From the NCBI RefSeq assembly GCF_028613635.1, contig NZ_JAQRMY010000004.1:327181-391180 (forward strand): a stretch of DNA of 64,000 nucleotides, read 5' to 3'. The position numbers and the translations under genes were made by a program. The DNA is from Devosia sp. ZB163 (GTDB taxonomy: Bacteria > Pseudomonadota > Alphaproteobacteria > Rhizobiales > Devosiaceae). The notes beneath the pieces are model-generated. The model was not told where the DNA came from and searched no databases. It worked only from the letters and a program-made list of their open reading frames with translations. This document shows, in pieces, positions 11,044 through 20,783 of this stretch (position 1 is the first letter of the stretch; every line of letters starts with the position of its first letter).

Positions 11044-11508
11044 GTGAGGCGTTCCGATACGGCATCCCGGATCATCGCGGCACCGCGGGACGTCATCTAC
11101 GCGGCGCTGGTCGATCCGGAGGCGCTGAGGACGTGGCTGCCGCCGGAGGGGATGACGGGCGAGATCCTGGAGTTCGATCCGAGACCGGGCGGGGCCTTCC
11201 GCATGGAACTGCGCTATCCCGAAGCCGGGCACGGCAAGACGACGGACAATTCCGACCTCGTCGAGGCCGAGTTCGCCGAGCTCGTGCCGGGTGAACGCGT
11301 GGTGCAGCTGGTGCGGTTTCGGAGCGACGATCCCGACTTTGCCGGCACGATGCGGATGGTGTGGGATCTCGAGCCGATGCCGCAGGGAACGCGGGTGATC
11401 ATTCTCGCCGAAGACGTGCCGCCGGGTATCCGCGCGGAAGATCACGCAGTCGGGCTACGCTCGTCGCTGGAAAACCTCGACCGGTATGTGACGACCAACG
11501 CGGCCTGA
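11044..11508 (+). CDS. SRPBCC (AHSA1-like) domain protein
   Basis: A 154-residue single-domain protein of the START/Bet v1-like SRPBCC fold, in the bacterial AHSA1-like branch. Typical segments are RIIAAPRDVIYAALVDPEALRTWLPP at the start, FDPRPGGAFRMEL in the middle and SSLENLDRYV at the end. Members bind hydrophobic ligands. No particular ligand can be named. Start is GTG at 11044 with GGGAGA upstream, 17 bases after recO, so it is probably the last gene of that run. It converges with the small gene at 11520. Confidence 0.85.
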   Translation: MRRSDTASRIIAAPRDVIYAALVDPEALRTWLPPEGMTGEILEFDPRPGGAFRMELRYPEAGHGKTTDNSDLVEAEFAELVPGERVVQLVRFRSDDPDFAGTMRMVWDLEPMPQGTRVIILAEDVPPGIRAEDHAVGLRSSLENLDRYVTTNAA

Positions 11509-11519
11509 GCGGGCCGCTG

Positions 11520-11750
11520 TCAGGCGAACTTGCCGATGACGGGCGGCCGCGGCGGTGGCTCGGTTCCGAGCCTGCGCCGGAGCTTGGCGAGCGCGAGCTG
11601 CTGCATCTGGTGGGGCGTTGCGGTCAGCGGCGCGATGACCACGACTTCCGTGCCGGTCGCCTCGTCGATGGCGGCGACCCGCATCTGCTGTCCGAGCTGG
11701 GCAAATTCGAAGAAGACGCGGCCGGACTGACTGTCGTCGCGCCCGGCCAT
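11520..11750 (-). CDS. small conserved protein (DUF6898-like)
   Basis: A 76-residue acidic to neutral protein without membrane segment or signal peptide. The core VFFEFAQLGQQMRVAAIDEATGTEVVVIAP and the following helix QMQQLALAKLRRRL resemble a short family of unknown function found across Rhizobiales, which I recall as DUF6898. It starts four bases after the ldtP stop on the same strand and is probably its operon partner. No catalytic residues stand out. Confidence 0.65.
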   Translation of the reverse strand: MAGRDDSQSGRVFFEFAQLGQQMRVAAIDEATGTEVVVIAPLTATPHQMQQLALAKLRRRLGTEPPPRPPVIGKFA

Positions 11751-11754
11751 GGCC

Positions 11755-13017
11755 TCAACCCTCGGAGAAGTTCACGATGCCGGCGGCATCGAACTGGTAG
11801 ACGTCGTCGCGGAAGCTCACGGTGCCCTGCCGGTTGGCCCAGGCCGTGATGTAGGTGGTGTGGATCGGCACCTGCACGTCGAGCTTGACGTCCTCGCGCA
11901 GGCCGCCCGTGAACGCCGACAGCACGCCCGGGACATCCCAGCCGCCATTGTCGCGCAGCAGCCAGGCCACCAGTTCCTCGATGTTCTCGCAGCGCATGCA
12001 GCCGGAGGAGTGGAAGCGGGCGTTCTCGCCGAACAGCGCCTTCTGCGGCGTGTCGTGCATGTAGACGTCGTGCTTGTTGTAGAAGTCGATCTTGCAGTGG
12101 CCCATCGAGTTCTCGCCACCCGGGTCCTGCCGGAAGGTGTACTTCACCGCCTCGGTGGTCTGCCAGTTGATGGCGGCGGGCGGGATCTCATTGCCCTTGC
12201 CGTCGAAGATACGGATGCGGAACTTGGTGAGGTACTCCGGATCCTCGTTCATGTACTTGATCAGGTCCTTCTCGATGATGCTCTTGGGCACCGTCCAGTA
12301 AGGATTGAACTTCACCTGGAAGATCTTGGAGTTGAGGATCGGTGTGGCGCGGTCGACCTTGCCGACCACCGAATTGTGGCGCTGCACCACCTGCGCACCC
12401 TCGACCGCCTCGACGACCGCCGCCGGGATGTTGACCACGACATAGCGGTCCGAAAGCGCCTGGGCCCAGAACTCGACGCGCTGGGCATTGAGGCGGAGCT
12501 GGTTGAGGCGGTAGTCGGCCGGGACCGAGAGCGCGTAGAAGGTCGCCTCGTCCACCGTGCCGTTGATGACGAGGCCGTGGCGCGCCTGGAACAGGCGAAC
12601 GGCGGCATCCAGTCCGGCATCGAACTCGTCGTTGACGCGCTTTTCGAGCGGCATGTCGCCATTGATCATGAGGCGGCGCTTGAGCAGCGCTGCGGCGCGG
12701 CGCGATACACCGAGCTTCAGGCCGAAGGTCTCGCGCGACGGCGGCTCCCAGGAGCCATTGGCGCCAACGAAGGCCTCGTAGTTCTGGATGGCGAGCTGCA
12801 GGTTGTAGGCGGTGTCGTAGCTGAGAATCGGCTCGATCGTGTCGACGAGGCTCTTGGCCGTGGCCGTGTTCCCCTCCAGATCAACGGAGTTGATCCGCCG
12901 ATCCTTGTTGAACATGTCCCAGAAGTTGTCCTCCTGCGCCCGGACGAGCGCCGGCATGGCCAGCCCCGCCGTCATGGTCGCCATGGAGGTCAAGAGGTTA
13001 CGTCTCGTCAGCCGCAT
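11755..13017 (-). CDS. ldtP: periplasmic L,D-transpeptidase (YkuD domain) with peptidoglycan-binding domain
   Basis: Predicted to form 3-3 crosslinks in peptidoglycan or modify its stems. The 420-residue protein begins MRLTRRNLLTSMATMT, a twin-arginine-like leader ending at VRAQ. A peptidoglycan-binding-like helix bundle occupies about residues 150-205 (RLFQARHGLVINGTVDEATF). The YkuD domain follows, with HDTP and the catalytic HSSGCMRCEN motif at about 310-345. This is the long YcbB-type architecture. The MarR-type gene ldtR lies upstream on the same strand, matching the ldtR-ldtP pair studied in Liberibacter and Sinorhizobium, which is the reason for the symbol. Confidence 0.88.
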   Translation of the reverse strand: MRLTRRNLLTSMATMTAGLAMPALVRAQEDNFWDMFNKDRRINSVDLEGNTATAKSLVDTIEPILSYDTAYNLQLAIQNYEAFVGANGSWEPPSRETFGLKLGVSRRAAALLKRRLMINGDMPLEKRVNDEFDAGLDAAVRLFQARHGLVINGTVDEATFYALSVPADYRLNQLRLNAQRVEFWAQALSDRYVVVNIPAAVVEAVEGAQVVQRHNSVVGKVDRATPILNSKIFQVKFNPYWTVPKSIIEKDLIKYMNEDPEYLTKFRIRIFDGKGNEIPPAAINWQTTEAVKYTFRQDPGGENSMGHCKIDFYNKHDVYMHDTPQKALFGENARFHSSGCMRCENIEELVAWLLRDNGGWDVPGVLSAFTGGLREDVKLDVQVPIHTTYITAWANRQGTVSFRDDVYQFDAAGIVNFSEG

Positions 13018-13198
13018 AGAGTCACACCCGGAGTCGCGTGGTCAGGGGTCGCTTCTAATAGCATCGGCTCGAAATCGCACCAACGTGGGTCAAGCAGCTG
13101 TGAACTGCCAAGCCGCGCTTGTCCGGAAAAGCCTGCAGGACCGAGAAGCCACCCGCAATTGCGGTCGATGCAATAGCGCCATTTTGGGCGCAAATAAG

Positions 13199-13223
13199 AA
13201 ACGCCGGCTTAAAGCCGGCGTTT
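13199..13223 (-). terminator. terminator hairpin after ldtR
   Basis: A near-perfect palindrome with arms AAACGCCGGCTT and AAGCCGGCGTTT sits about 45 bases past the ldtR stop. Read on the minus strand the stem ends in TTT and continues CTTATTT, a reasonable U-rich tail. It should separate ldtR from ldtP, which would then need its own promoter in 13018-13198. I do not see a clear one there. Confidence 0.7.
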
Positions 13224-13268
13224 GCGTAATCCCCTGTGGCAGAGCTGCCACAGTGTGAGGCATCGGGA

Positions 13269-13778
13269 TCAGAGCTTGTAGAGGATCTGGTCGACCCAGA
13301 AGCGTTCCAGACGGCCGAGCGCCTTGTTGAGGCCCTCGAAGGATTCGTTGTTCAGGCCGCCAACCTTCTCGATCGACTTCAGGTGACGGTCGTAGAGTTC
13401 GTCGATCACCTCGGCCACTTCCTCACCCTTGGGGGTGAGCCGGATGCGAACTGAACGGCGGTCCGAACGCGAGCGCTCCTGGAAGATGTAGCCGGTCTCG
13501 ACCAGCTTCTTGAGATTGTACGAGACGTTCGAGCCCAGATAGTAGCCACGCGAGCGCAGCTCGCCGGCGGTCATCTCGGCATCGCCGATGTTAAACATCA
13601 GCAGGGCCTGGACGGGATTGATGTCATCCCAGCCCATCCGGTCGAACTCGTCCTTGATCAGGTCGAGCAGCCGGCGGTGGAGCCGTTCAACACGGCTTAC
13701 AGCTTCGAGATAGAGCGGCTTAAGCCCTTGGGCTTCTTCCGGAACCATTGCCTCTGCGGCGTTAGATTTGATTGCCAT
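13269..13778 (-). CDS. ldtR: MarR-family regulator LdtR
   Basis: A 169-residue winged-helix protein. NPVQALLMFNIGDAEMTAGELRSRGYYLGSNVSYNLKKLVETGYI holds the helix-turn-helix and RSDRRSVRIRLTPKGEEV the beta wing. Long helices at both ends would form the MarR dimer interface. The sequence type and its place next to an L,D-transpeptidase match LdtR, which in Liberibacter asiaticus activates ldtP and responds to small molecules. A nested dyad at 13851-13887, about 75 bases before its start, is a likely operator. Confidence 0.85.
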   Translation of the reverse strand: MAIKSNAAEAMVPEEAQGLKPLYLEAVSRVERLHRRLLDLIKDEFDRMGWDDINPVQALLMFNIGDAEMTAGELRSRGYYLGSNVSYNLKKLVETGYIFQERSRSDRRSVRIRLTPKGEEVAEVIDELYDRHLKSIEKVGGLNNESFEGLNKALGRLERFWVDQILYKL

Positions 13779-13850
13779 TTGTGCCTCACTGTCCTGTAGT
13801 CCTGCGCGATTTCTTCGCGTCTCATGTCGCCCAAACTATGGGGCTCCAAA

Positions 13851-13887
13851 TAAGATGGCCTTAAGCCGTAGACTTAAAACTATCTTA
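13851..13887. promoter_or_regulatory. nested dyad, candidate LdtR operator
   Basis: Outer arms TAAGAT (13851-13856) and ATCTTA (13882-13887) and inner arms TTAAG (13861-13865) and CTTAA (13873-13877) share one centre at 13869. Both pairs are perfect inverted repeats, with unpaired 4-base linkers and a 7-base core. No T-run follows on either strand. It lies between ldtR and the small membrane-protein gene, so it is placed to control ldtR. Confidence 0.55.
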
Positions 13888-13969
13888 CGGAAAAAGTTCA
13901 GGAATTTGGCTTTACGAGACGTAACCACAGGTCAGAAAATTGTAACCTGAACGTTTCGTATACGGCGGG

Positions 13970-15462
<1,493 letters not shown>

Positions 15463-15560
15463 GCCGCTGGCGGGAGAGGGATGGGACCACTTTCTTCGCT
15501 TAGCTACTTGCACCAGCCCTCATGGTCCCCATCTTTTGCCGCATGAACCAGGGCAATCCG

Positions 15561-16052
15561 ATGAGCGACCATCTCCCCGATCCTTCCGTGGCTCCCGAGC
15601 TGTTCGAGGGCGTGCTGGCGCGCCGCGCCGTCGCCTGGCTGATCGACTGCGTGATCATCGGCGGCATCACCATTGCCGCGCTGCTGGTCGGGCTCGTGAT
15701 CGGCGTCGTGACGCTTGGGCTCGGGCTGCTGGCGCTGCCGATCATCATTCCGATCGCCATCCTCGGCTACTATGCCGCGACCCTGGGCTCGCCCATGCGC
15801 GCGACGGTGGGGATGCAGGCGATGGACATCGTGCTGACGCCGGTGCGCGGCACGCCGCTCAACGGCTGGTCCATTCTCGTTCACCCGCTGCTGTTCTGGC
15901 TGACCATCTGGATCAGCTGGCCGTTCACGATCCTGTTTGCGCTTTTCACGCCGCGCCAGCAGATGATCCACGACCTCGTGGTCGGCACGCTCATGCTGCG
16001 CCGCTCGCCGATGCAGCGGTTCTGGCGCGCCGGCGGCGCACGCTCTGCCTAG
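15561..16052 (+). CDS. RDD family inner-membrane protein
   Basis: About 163 residues. An RDD-type first segment (LARRAVAWLIDCVIIGGITI) is followed by two more hydrophobic stretches and the typical TVGMQAMDIVL and QQMIHDLVVGTLMLRR motifs. Members are small membrane proteins of mostly unknown function, some linked to ion transport. Starts at 15522, 15543 and 15561 are all in frame. Only 15561 has a weak purine-rich stretch in front, so I choose it with reservation. It lies about 100 bases after hemB. Confidence 0.85.
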   Translation: MSDHLPDPSVAPELFEGVLARRAVAWLIDCVIIGGITIAALLVGLVIGVVTLGLGLLALPIIIPIAILGYYAATLGSPMRATVGMQAMDIVLTPVRGTPLNGWSILVHPLLFWLTIWISWPFTILFALFTPRQQMIHDLVVGTLMLRRSPMQRFWRAGGARSA

Positions 16053-16127
16053 TGGAGTAAGTCCTTGTCGGCCATTGCTCCTCGGGGGGTGCGCAGCTAG
16101 ACTGCAACGGACGCCCGAAGGCTGCCG

Positions 16128-16856
16128 ATGACCGATCAGACGCCCGAGAACACCCAGCTTTTTCTTACGGCAGCCATGCCCTGCCCGTATCTGCCGGGTC
16201 GTCAGGAACGGAAGCTCTTCACCCACCTGACCGGCCGTCGCGCGGCCTCGCTGCATCACCTGCTCAGCGACAACGGTTTCCGCCGCAGCCAGAACCTCAT
16301 CTACCGGCCGGCCTGCGACGGCTGTTCGGCCTGCCAGTCCGTCCGCATCGTCGCGCAGGAATTCACGCCGACGGCGCGTTATCGCCGGGTGCAGAAGCTC
16401 AATGCCGATATCGCGGTCGAGGTCTGCCAGCCGCGCGCCACTGCCGAGCAGTTCGGCCTGTTCAAGCGGTATCTGGATGCGCGCCACGCCGGCGGCGGCA
16501 TGACGCAGATGAGCTTCGTCGACTACGAGTACATGGTCGAGGACACCCCGGTGCAGACCGTGGTGGTGGAGTACCGCATGGTTTCCCGCCCCGGCCGGCC
16601 GCTGGTGGCGGTGGCGCTGACCGACGTGATGCCCGATGGGCTGTCCATGGTCTACAGCTTCTATGATCCGGAGCTGGATCGGCGCGGGCTGGGGAACCTG
16701 CTGATCCTCGACCACATCCAGCAGGTGAAGCTCGCCGGCCTCAGCTACGTCTATCTCGGCTACTGGGTGAAAGATTCGCCGAAGATGGCCTACAAGGGCC
16801 GGTTCCGGCCGCTCGAAGTCCAGCGCGGGCCGCTGGGGTGGCGGCGCCTGGAGTAG
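16128..16856 (+). CDS. bpt: aspartate/glutamate leucyltransferase Bpt
   Basis: Attaches leucine from leucyl-tRNA to N-terminal aspartate or glutamate, marking proteins for ClpS/ClpAP degradation. At 242 residues it has the ATE family N-terminus with CPYLPGRQERKLFTHL and YRPACDGCSACQSVRI. The C-terminal acyltransferase fold includes FYDPELDRRGLGNLLILD and YWVKDSPKMAYKGRFRPLE. Bpt, rather than eukaryote-type Ate, is the usual form in alphaproteobacteria. It follows the RDD gene by 75 bases. Confidence 0.92.
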   Translation: MTDQTPENTQLFLTAAMPCPYLPGRQERKLFTHLTGRRAASLHHLLSDNGFRRSQNLIYRPACDGCSACQSVRIVAQEFTPTARYRRVQKLNADIAVEVCQPRATAEQFGLFKRYLDARHAGGGMTQMSFVDYEYMVEDTPVQTVVVEYRMVSRPGRPLVAVALTDVMPDGLSMVYSFYDPELDRRGLGNLLILDHIQQVKLAGLSYVYLGYWVKDSPKMAYKGRFRPLEVQRGPLGWRRLE

Positions 16857-16905
16857 GCGGACCGTTCAGCATCAGTTCAGGCGCAGTGTGGCAATCATCG
16901 GGCCA

Positions 16906-17121
16906 ATGACCCGTCCGGTGAGTACCATGCGCCTGCCAATCATCCTTGCCCTGATCGTCGTCGTCACCCTGCCCAAGGATGTGCAGGGGTTCGTGGACGA
17001 CATTTCCAGCCAGGTTCGCGTGGCGACCGCCTCGGTCAGCCGCATGCTGGATCGCAGGGCCGCAGCCGAGCCGACCAAGGTTGCCGAGCTCCGCGTGTCG
17101 ACGCCTGCGGTCGCCAACTAA
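16906..17121 (+). CDS. hypothetical small protein with N-terminal hydrophobic segment
   Basis: Up to 71 residues from the ATG at 16906. GTG at 16888 and ATG at 16927 are alternatives. A hydrophobic run (RLPIILALIVVVTLP) is followed by about 50 polar residues, as in a short secreted or membrane-anchored protein. None of the starts has a strong ribosome-binding site, and I recognise no family. It fills the space between bpt and the convergent xthA, with 6 bases to the xthA stop. Real expression is uncertain. Confidence 0.4.
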   Translation: MTRPVSTMRLPIILALIVVVTLPKDVQGFVDDISSQVRVATASVSRMLDRRAAAEPTKVAELRVSTPAVAN

Positions 17122-17127
17122 GCCCGC

Positions 17128-17907
17128 CTAGAACGCGAACTCGCCGATCACCGGAACGTGGTCGCTGGGCTTTTCCCAGCCGCGCACCTCGCGATGGATG
17201 GTGACGTCCTCGAGCCGATCGGCGGCCTGCGGCGATAGCAGCAGGTGATCGATGCGGATGCCGTCGTCTCGCTCCCAGCCGAAGGTCTTGAAGTCCCAGA
17301 AGCTGTAGAGCGGCTCGTCGGTGACGGCGCGGAGCGCATCGGTCATTCCGAGGTTGGTGAGGGCGCGCCAGCGCTCGGCGCTTTCCGGGCGATAGAGGGC
17401 GTCGCCGACCCATTGCGCCGGGTTCTTGGCGTCGATTGCCGCCGGAATGATGTTGTAGTCGCCGAGGAGGATGAACGGCTCCTCGAGCGCCAGCCGGCCT
17501 TCGACGAAGGTAATTAGCCGGTCCATCCAACTGAGCTTGTAGGTGAACTTGTCCGTGTCGACGGGATTGCCGTTGGGCAGGTAGATGCAGCAGACGCGGA
17601 TCGCGCCGCCTTCAACCGAGAACACGCCTTCGATCAGGCGGGACTGCTCATCGCCATCGTCGCCGGGCAGGCCGCGCGTGACCTCGTCGAAGCGGTGCTT
17701 GGAAAGGATGGCGACGCCGTTCCAGCTCTTCTGGCCGAAGGTCTCGACATTGTAGCCCAGCGCCTCGATCTCGAGGCGTGGGAACGCCTCGTCGACCGAC
17801 TTGATCTCCTGCAGGCAGACAATGTCCGGCGAGACCTCCTCAAGCCATTTGAGAAGAAGTCCGTGCCGGGCTTTGACGCCGTTGATGTTCCAGGTCGCGA
17901 TGCGCAT
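17128..17907 (-). CDS. xthA: exodeoxyribonuclease III
   Basis: AP endonuclease and 3'-5' exonuclease of base-excision repair. The 259-residue protein starts MRIATWNINGVKAR and shows DIVCLQEIK with the metal-binding glutamate, WNGVAILSK, GDYNIIP and the C-terminal SDHVPVI with the catalytic histidine. Length is normal. It lies 27 bases downstream of the serine hydrolase gene on the same strand. Confidence 0.95.
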   Translation of the reverse strand: MRIATWNINGVKARHGLLLKWLEEVSPDIVCLQEIKSVDEAFPRLEIEALGYNVETFGQKSWNGVAILSKHRFDEVTRGLPGDDGDEQSRLIEGVFSVEGGAIRVCCIYLPNGNPVDTDKFTYKLSWMDRLITFVEGRLALEEPFILLGDYNIIPAAIDAKNPAQWVGDALYRPESAERWRALTNLGMTDALRAVTDEPLYSFWDFKTFGWERDDGIRIDHLLLSPQAADRLEDVTIHREVRGWEKPSDHVPVIGEFAF

Positions 17908-17934
17908 GAGCAGAATCCTGTTCGGGCCGGGAGC

Positions 17935-19056
17935 CTACCGGCCTCCCGTCCGACCGTAAACCGCATCACGGATATCGTAGCGATACTGCCCGCTGCAGCC
18001 CTCGTAGGGGGTGTTGGTCATGGAGAGGATGGTGATGCCGCTTGCCGGATCCACGGACCATTCGTGACCATAGACGCCGCCCCAGCGCAGGGTGCCGCGG
18101 GCCACGGGGCTGTTGGCTGCGACGGGATCGTCGACGATGGCCGAGAGGAAGCCGAAGCGCTGGCCGGCATCCTGCGGACGGCGGGGCAGGTCGCCGATCT
18201 GGTTGCTGGCGGCCGCTTCCACCGTCTCGTTGAGCAGGACATCGCCGCCGCCGGTCCGGATGGTCTCGAAGAAGGTCATCAGGTCGTCGGCCGTGCCGAC
18301 CATGCCGGCGCCGCCGGACTGGAAGGCGCGGGTGTTGAAGATGCGCGACGGCGAGAAGTTCGTACGCTCGCCGAGCGGGTTGATGAGGACATCCGGATCG
18401 CCCATGCGGCGCAGGCCTGGCGGGCCGTCGGCATAGGGCACCGCCAACCGACCGAGGTCGCGGACGGAATAGCCGGTATCGACCATGCCGAGCGGGCCGG
18501 TGATGTAGTGCGCTGCCGCGTCGCCCAGCGTGCCGCCGTGGATTTGCGCGATGATGGCGCCGAGCACGTCGATATTGACGCCGTACTCCCACCCCGTGCC
18601 GGGCTCGAACAGCAGCGGCTCCTGGGCGATGAGCGTCAGGTTGGCCTCGTGATCGAGTTCGGTCTGCTGCAGGCCGGTGGTGATGGCCGGGTTCTTGTAC
18701 CCGTAGCCGAGGCCTGACGTATGGCTGAGCAGGTGCCGGACGAGGATACGGGCCTCGGTTCCGTCCTGCAGCTTCGGCCGGAAGTAGGGGAGGTGGTCGC
18801 TTACCGCATTGTCGAGGCCGATGAGGCGGCGTTCGACCATGGCGAGGGCAGTGGCGGCGACGATCGGCTTGGTCACCGAGGCGAGGCGGAAGATGGCATC
18901 GCGGCGCATCGGAGCCTTGGCTTCGCGATCGAACCAGCCCGCGGCGCGCGCGTAGACCAGCTCGCCGTGAGCCTTCACCAGTGTGACCGATCCGACGATC
19001 TTGTCGTTTGCGATTGCGCTGTCGACGACGGCGTCGACTCGCTTGGCCAAGTCCAT
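17935..19056 (-). CDS. serine hydrolase of the beta-lactamase/EstB family
   Basis: A 373-residue class C beta-lactamase-like protein. The catalytic serine and lysine are in FRLASVTKPIV (SxxK), followed by HLLSHTSGLGYG and a Tyr-Gly-Asn type second motif in WEYGVNIDVL. There is no signal peptide, so it is probably a cytoplasmic esterase, not a drug-resistance enzyme. No substrate can be inferred from neighbours. It is first in a minus-strand pair with xthA. Confidence 0.88.
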   Translation of the reverse strand: MDLAKRVDAVVDSAIANDKIVGSVTLVKAHGELVYARAAGWFDREAKAPMRRDAIFRLASVTKPIVAATALAMVERRLIGLDNAVSDHLPYFRPKLQDGTEARILVRHLLSHTSGLGYGYKNPAITTGLQQTELDHEANLTLIAQEPLLFEPGTGWEYGVNIDVLGAIIAQIHGGTLGDAAAHYITGPLGMVDTGYSVRDLGRLAVPYADGPPGLRRMGDPDVLINPLGERTNFSPSRIFNTRAFQSGGAGMVGTADDLMTFFETIRTGGGDVLLNETVEAAASNQIGDLPRRPQDAGQRFGFLSAIVDDPVAANSPVARGTLRWGGVYGHEWSVDPASGITILSMTNTPYEGCSGQYRYDIRDAVYGRTGGR

Positions 19057-19126
19057 AGCATGCCTCCCTAATCCGGCGCGGACGCTAGCCGCGGGAGGTC
19101 AGTGAGGCAAGTGCGGTCGGCAGCGC

Positions 19127-19480
19127 TCAGGCAACCGCGAAGCTGGTGCCGCAACCGCAGCCGGCCACGGCGTTCGGGTTCCGGATCTGGAAGCTCTGGC
19201 CGATGAGGTCGTCGACATAATCGATCTCGGCGCCGCCCATGAACTCGAGGCTGAGGGAATCGATCAGCACGGTGGCGTTGTCCCTGCTCAGGACCAGGTC
19301 GTCGTCGGTCGGCGTCTCCTGGACGAGATTGTACTCGTACTGGAAACCCGAACAGCCGCCGCCGGAAACGGCGATGCGCAGGACCGTGCCCTCGCCTTGC
19401 TTGGCCAGGATGCGGCCGATCCGCTTGGCGGCGCGATCTGTCAAAGTGACATTGTTCGGTGCTAGAGCAGCTTCGGACAT
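19127..19480 (-). CDS. erpA: A-type iron-sulfur carrier ErpA
   Basis: Carries and inserts Fe-S clusters into target proteins. The 117-residue protein has the three conserved cysteines of the family in SGGGCSGFQYEY and AVAGCGCGTSF. FMGGAEIDYVDDLIGQSFQIRNPN is the usual central segment. In alphaproteobacteria this copy next to dgt is commonly named ErpA. It is divergent from dgt across 84 bases that include a palindrome at 19528-19543. Confidence 0.92.
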   Translation of the reverse strand: MSEAALAPNNVTLTDRAAKRIGRILAKQGEGTVLRIAVSGGGCSGFQYEYNLVQETPTDDDLVLSRDNATVLIDSLSLEFMGGAEIDYVDDLIGQSFQIRNPNAVAGCGCGTSFAVA

Positions 19481-19527
19481 TCAATACCTTTCCGCCGCGC
19501 TCATGCGGCGACCTGGGTAAATCTAAT

Positions 19528-19543
19528 ATCGTCGGTCGACGAT
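19528..19543. promoter_or_regulatory. palindrome in the erpA-dgt divergent promoter region
   Basis: ATCGTCG and CGACGAT form perfect 7-base arms around GT. The site lies 47 bases from the erpA start and 22 from the dgt start, where an operator could affect both. It does not look like a known iron-responsive box to me, and the short spacing to dgt makes chance possible. Confidence 0.3.
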
Positions 19544-19564
19544 GAAAAGGGTCTTGGTCGCATA

Positions 19565-20752
19565 ATGGGTGAACGCGCCGCCTACGCCTCCGATCCGGCG
19601 CTGAGCCGCGGGCGCCTTCATGGCACCGGCGCCAGCCCCACCCGGTCGGAATTCCAGCGCGATCGCGACCGCATCATCCACTCCACCGCCTTCCGCCGGC
19701 TGCAGCACAAGACTCAGGTGTTCCTCCACCACGAGGGCCAGCACTTCCGCACCCGGCTGACCCATACGCTGGAAGTCAGCCAGATGGCGCGCTCCATTGC
19801 CCGCGCCCTGGCGCTGGACGAGAACCTGGCGGAGGCAGTGGCACTGGCGCACGATCTCGGCCACACGCCCTTCGGCCACGCCGGCGAGCGCGTGTTGAAC
19901 GAGAAGCTCGCCGAGTGGGGCGGGTTCGACCACAACATGCAGGCCATCCGGGTGGTGACGCGGCTCGAGAGCCGCTACGCCGAGCATGACGGGCTGAACC
20001 TCAGCTGGGAGGCGCTCGAGGGAATACTCAAGCACAACGGCCCATTGGTCGATCGCGAAGGCAGGGCGCTGCGGGACGATCACCCCTTGCCGGCGGGCCT
20101 CAACGATATTCCGGCGAGCACAGACCTGATGCCGTGGAGCCATGCGAGCCTCGAAGCGCAGGCGGCCGCGATCGCCGACGACATCGCCTACAACTCGCAC
20201 GATATCGACGATGCGCTGCGTGCGGGCCTCATCAGCATCGGCGACCTCGTCGACGTGCCGCTGGTTGGCCCGTTCGTGCGCGAGGTGCTCGAGCGCTGGC
20301 CCGATATCGAGCGCAGCCGGCAGGCGCATGAGGTACAGCGCCGGCTGATTACGGCGCAGATCGAGGATGTCATAGCGGAGAGCGAGAGGCGCATTGCCGA
20401 GGCGGGGCCGAAGTCTGCTGACGATGTGCGGTTCGCCGGGCTTACGCTTATCGCCTACTCCCCGCCCGTCGCAGAGGCCGAGCGGGGGCTGAAGCGCTTC
20501 CTGTTCGACAATGTCTATCGCAGCGAACCGGTGATGGAGCCGGTCCGGCGCAGCCAGAGCGTGGTGTCCATGCTGTTCGACCACTACATGGCCGCCGGGG
20601 ACATGCCCGGGCGCTGGGCCGAAGCGGCGCGCGATGCGCCCGATCGCGGGGCGCGGGCGCGCCTCGTCGCCGACTTTGTGGCCGGGATGACCGATCCCTA
20701 TGCGCTCGAGCAGCACTCGCGGCTGTTTGACGGGGCTGGGGCTTTGGGGTAG
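19565..20752 (+). CDS. dgt: deoxyguanosinetriphosphate triphosphohydrolase-like protein
   Basis: HD-domain dNTPase that hydrolyses dNTPs to nucleosides and triphosphate. The 395-residue protein has [22 protein letters not shown], then the metal-binding H...HD pattern in [12 protein letters not shown] and [15 protein letters not shown]. The final aspartate is in [20 protein letters not shown]. This is the shorter type-2 family common in alphaproteobacteria, whose substrate range is broader than that of E. coli Dgt. It is 31 bases upstream of argS and probably co-transcribed. Confidence 0.93.
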   Translation: MGERAAYASDPALSRGRLHGTGASPTRSEFQRDRDRIIHSTAFRRLQHKTQVFLHHEGQHFRTRLTHTLEVSQMARSIARALALDENLAEAVALAHDLGHTPFGHAGERVLNEKLAEWGGFDHNMQAIRVVTRLESRYAEHDGLNLSWEALEGILKHNGPLVDREGRALRDDHPLPAGLNDIPASTDLMPWSHASLEAQAAAIADDIAYNSHDIDDALRAGLISIGDLVDVPLVGPFVREVLERWPDIERSRQAHEVQRRLITAQIEDVIAESERRIAEAGPKSADDVRFAGLTLIAYSPPVAEAERGLKRFLFDNVYRSEPVMEPVRRSQSVVSMLFDHYMAAGDMPGRWAEAARDAPDRGARARLVADFVAGMTDPYALEQHSRLFDGAGALG

Positions 20753-20783
20753 GGGCACCGGACCCTTCCCAAAAGGCACTGAA

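Noticed and set aside
11749..13176. Plus-strand open frame opposite ldtP
   Set aside because: Composition is valine/glutamate/arginine-rich without any domain, and the minus-strand L,D-transpeptidase is certain.
13861..13877. TTAA repeats in the ldtR upstream region as a CtrA site
   Set aside because: The spacing is 9 bases and the elements are part of the nested dyad reported above, so an LdtR-type operator is the simpler reading.
17935..19056. Reading the serine hydrolase as an antibiotic-resistance beta-lactamase
   Set aside because: It has no signal peptide and resembles EstB-type esterases more than periplasmic class C enzymes.
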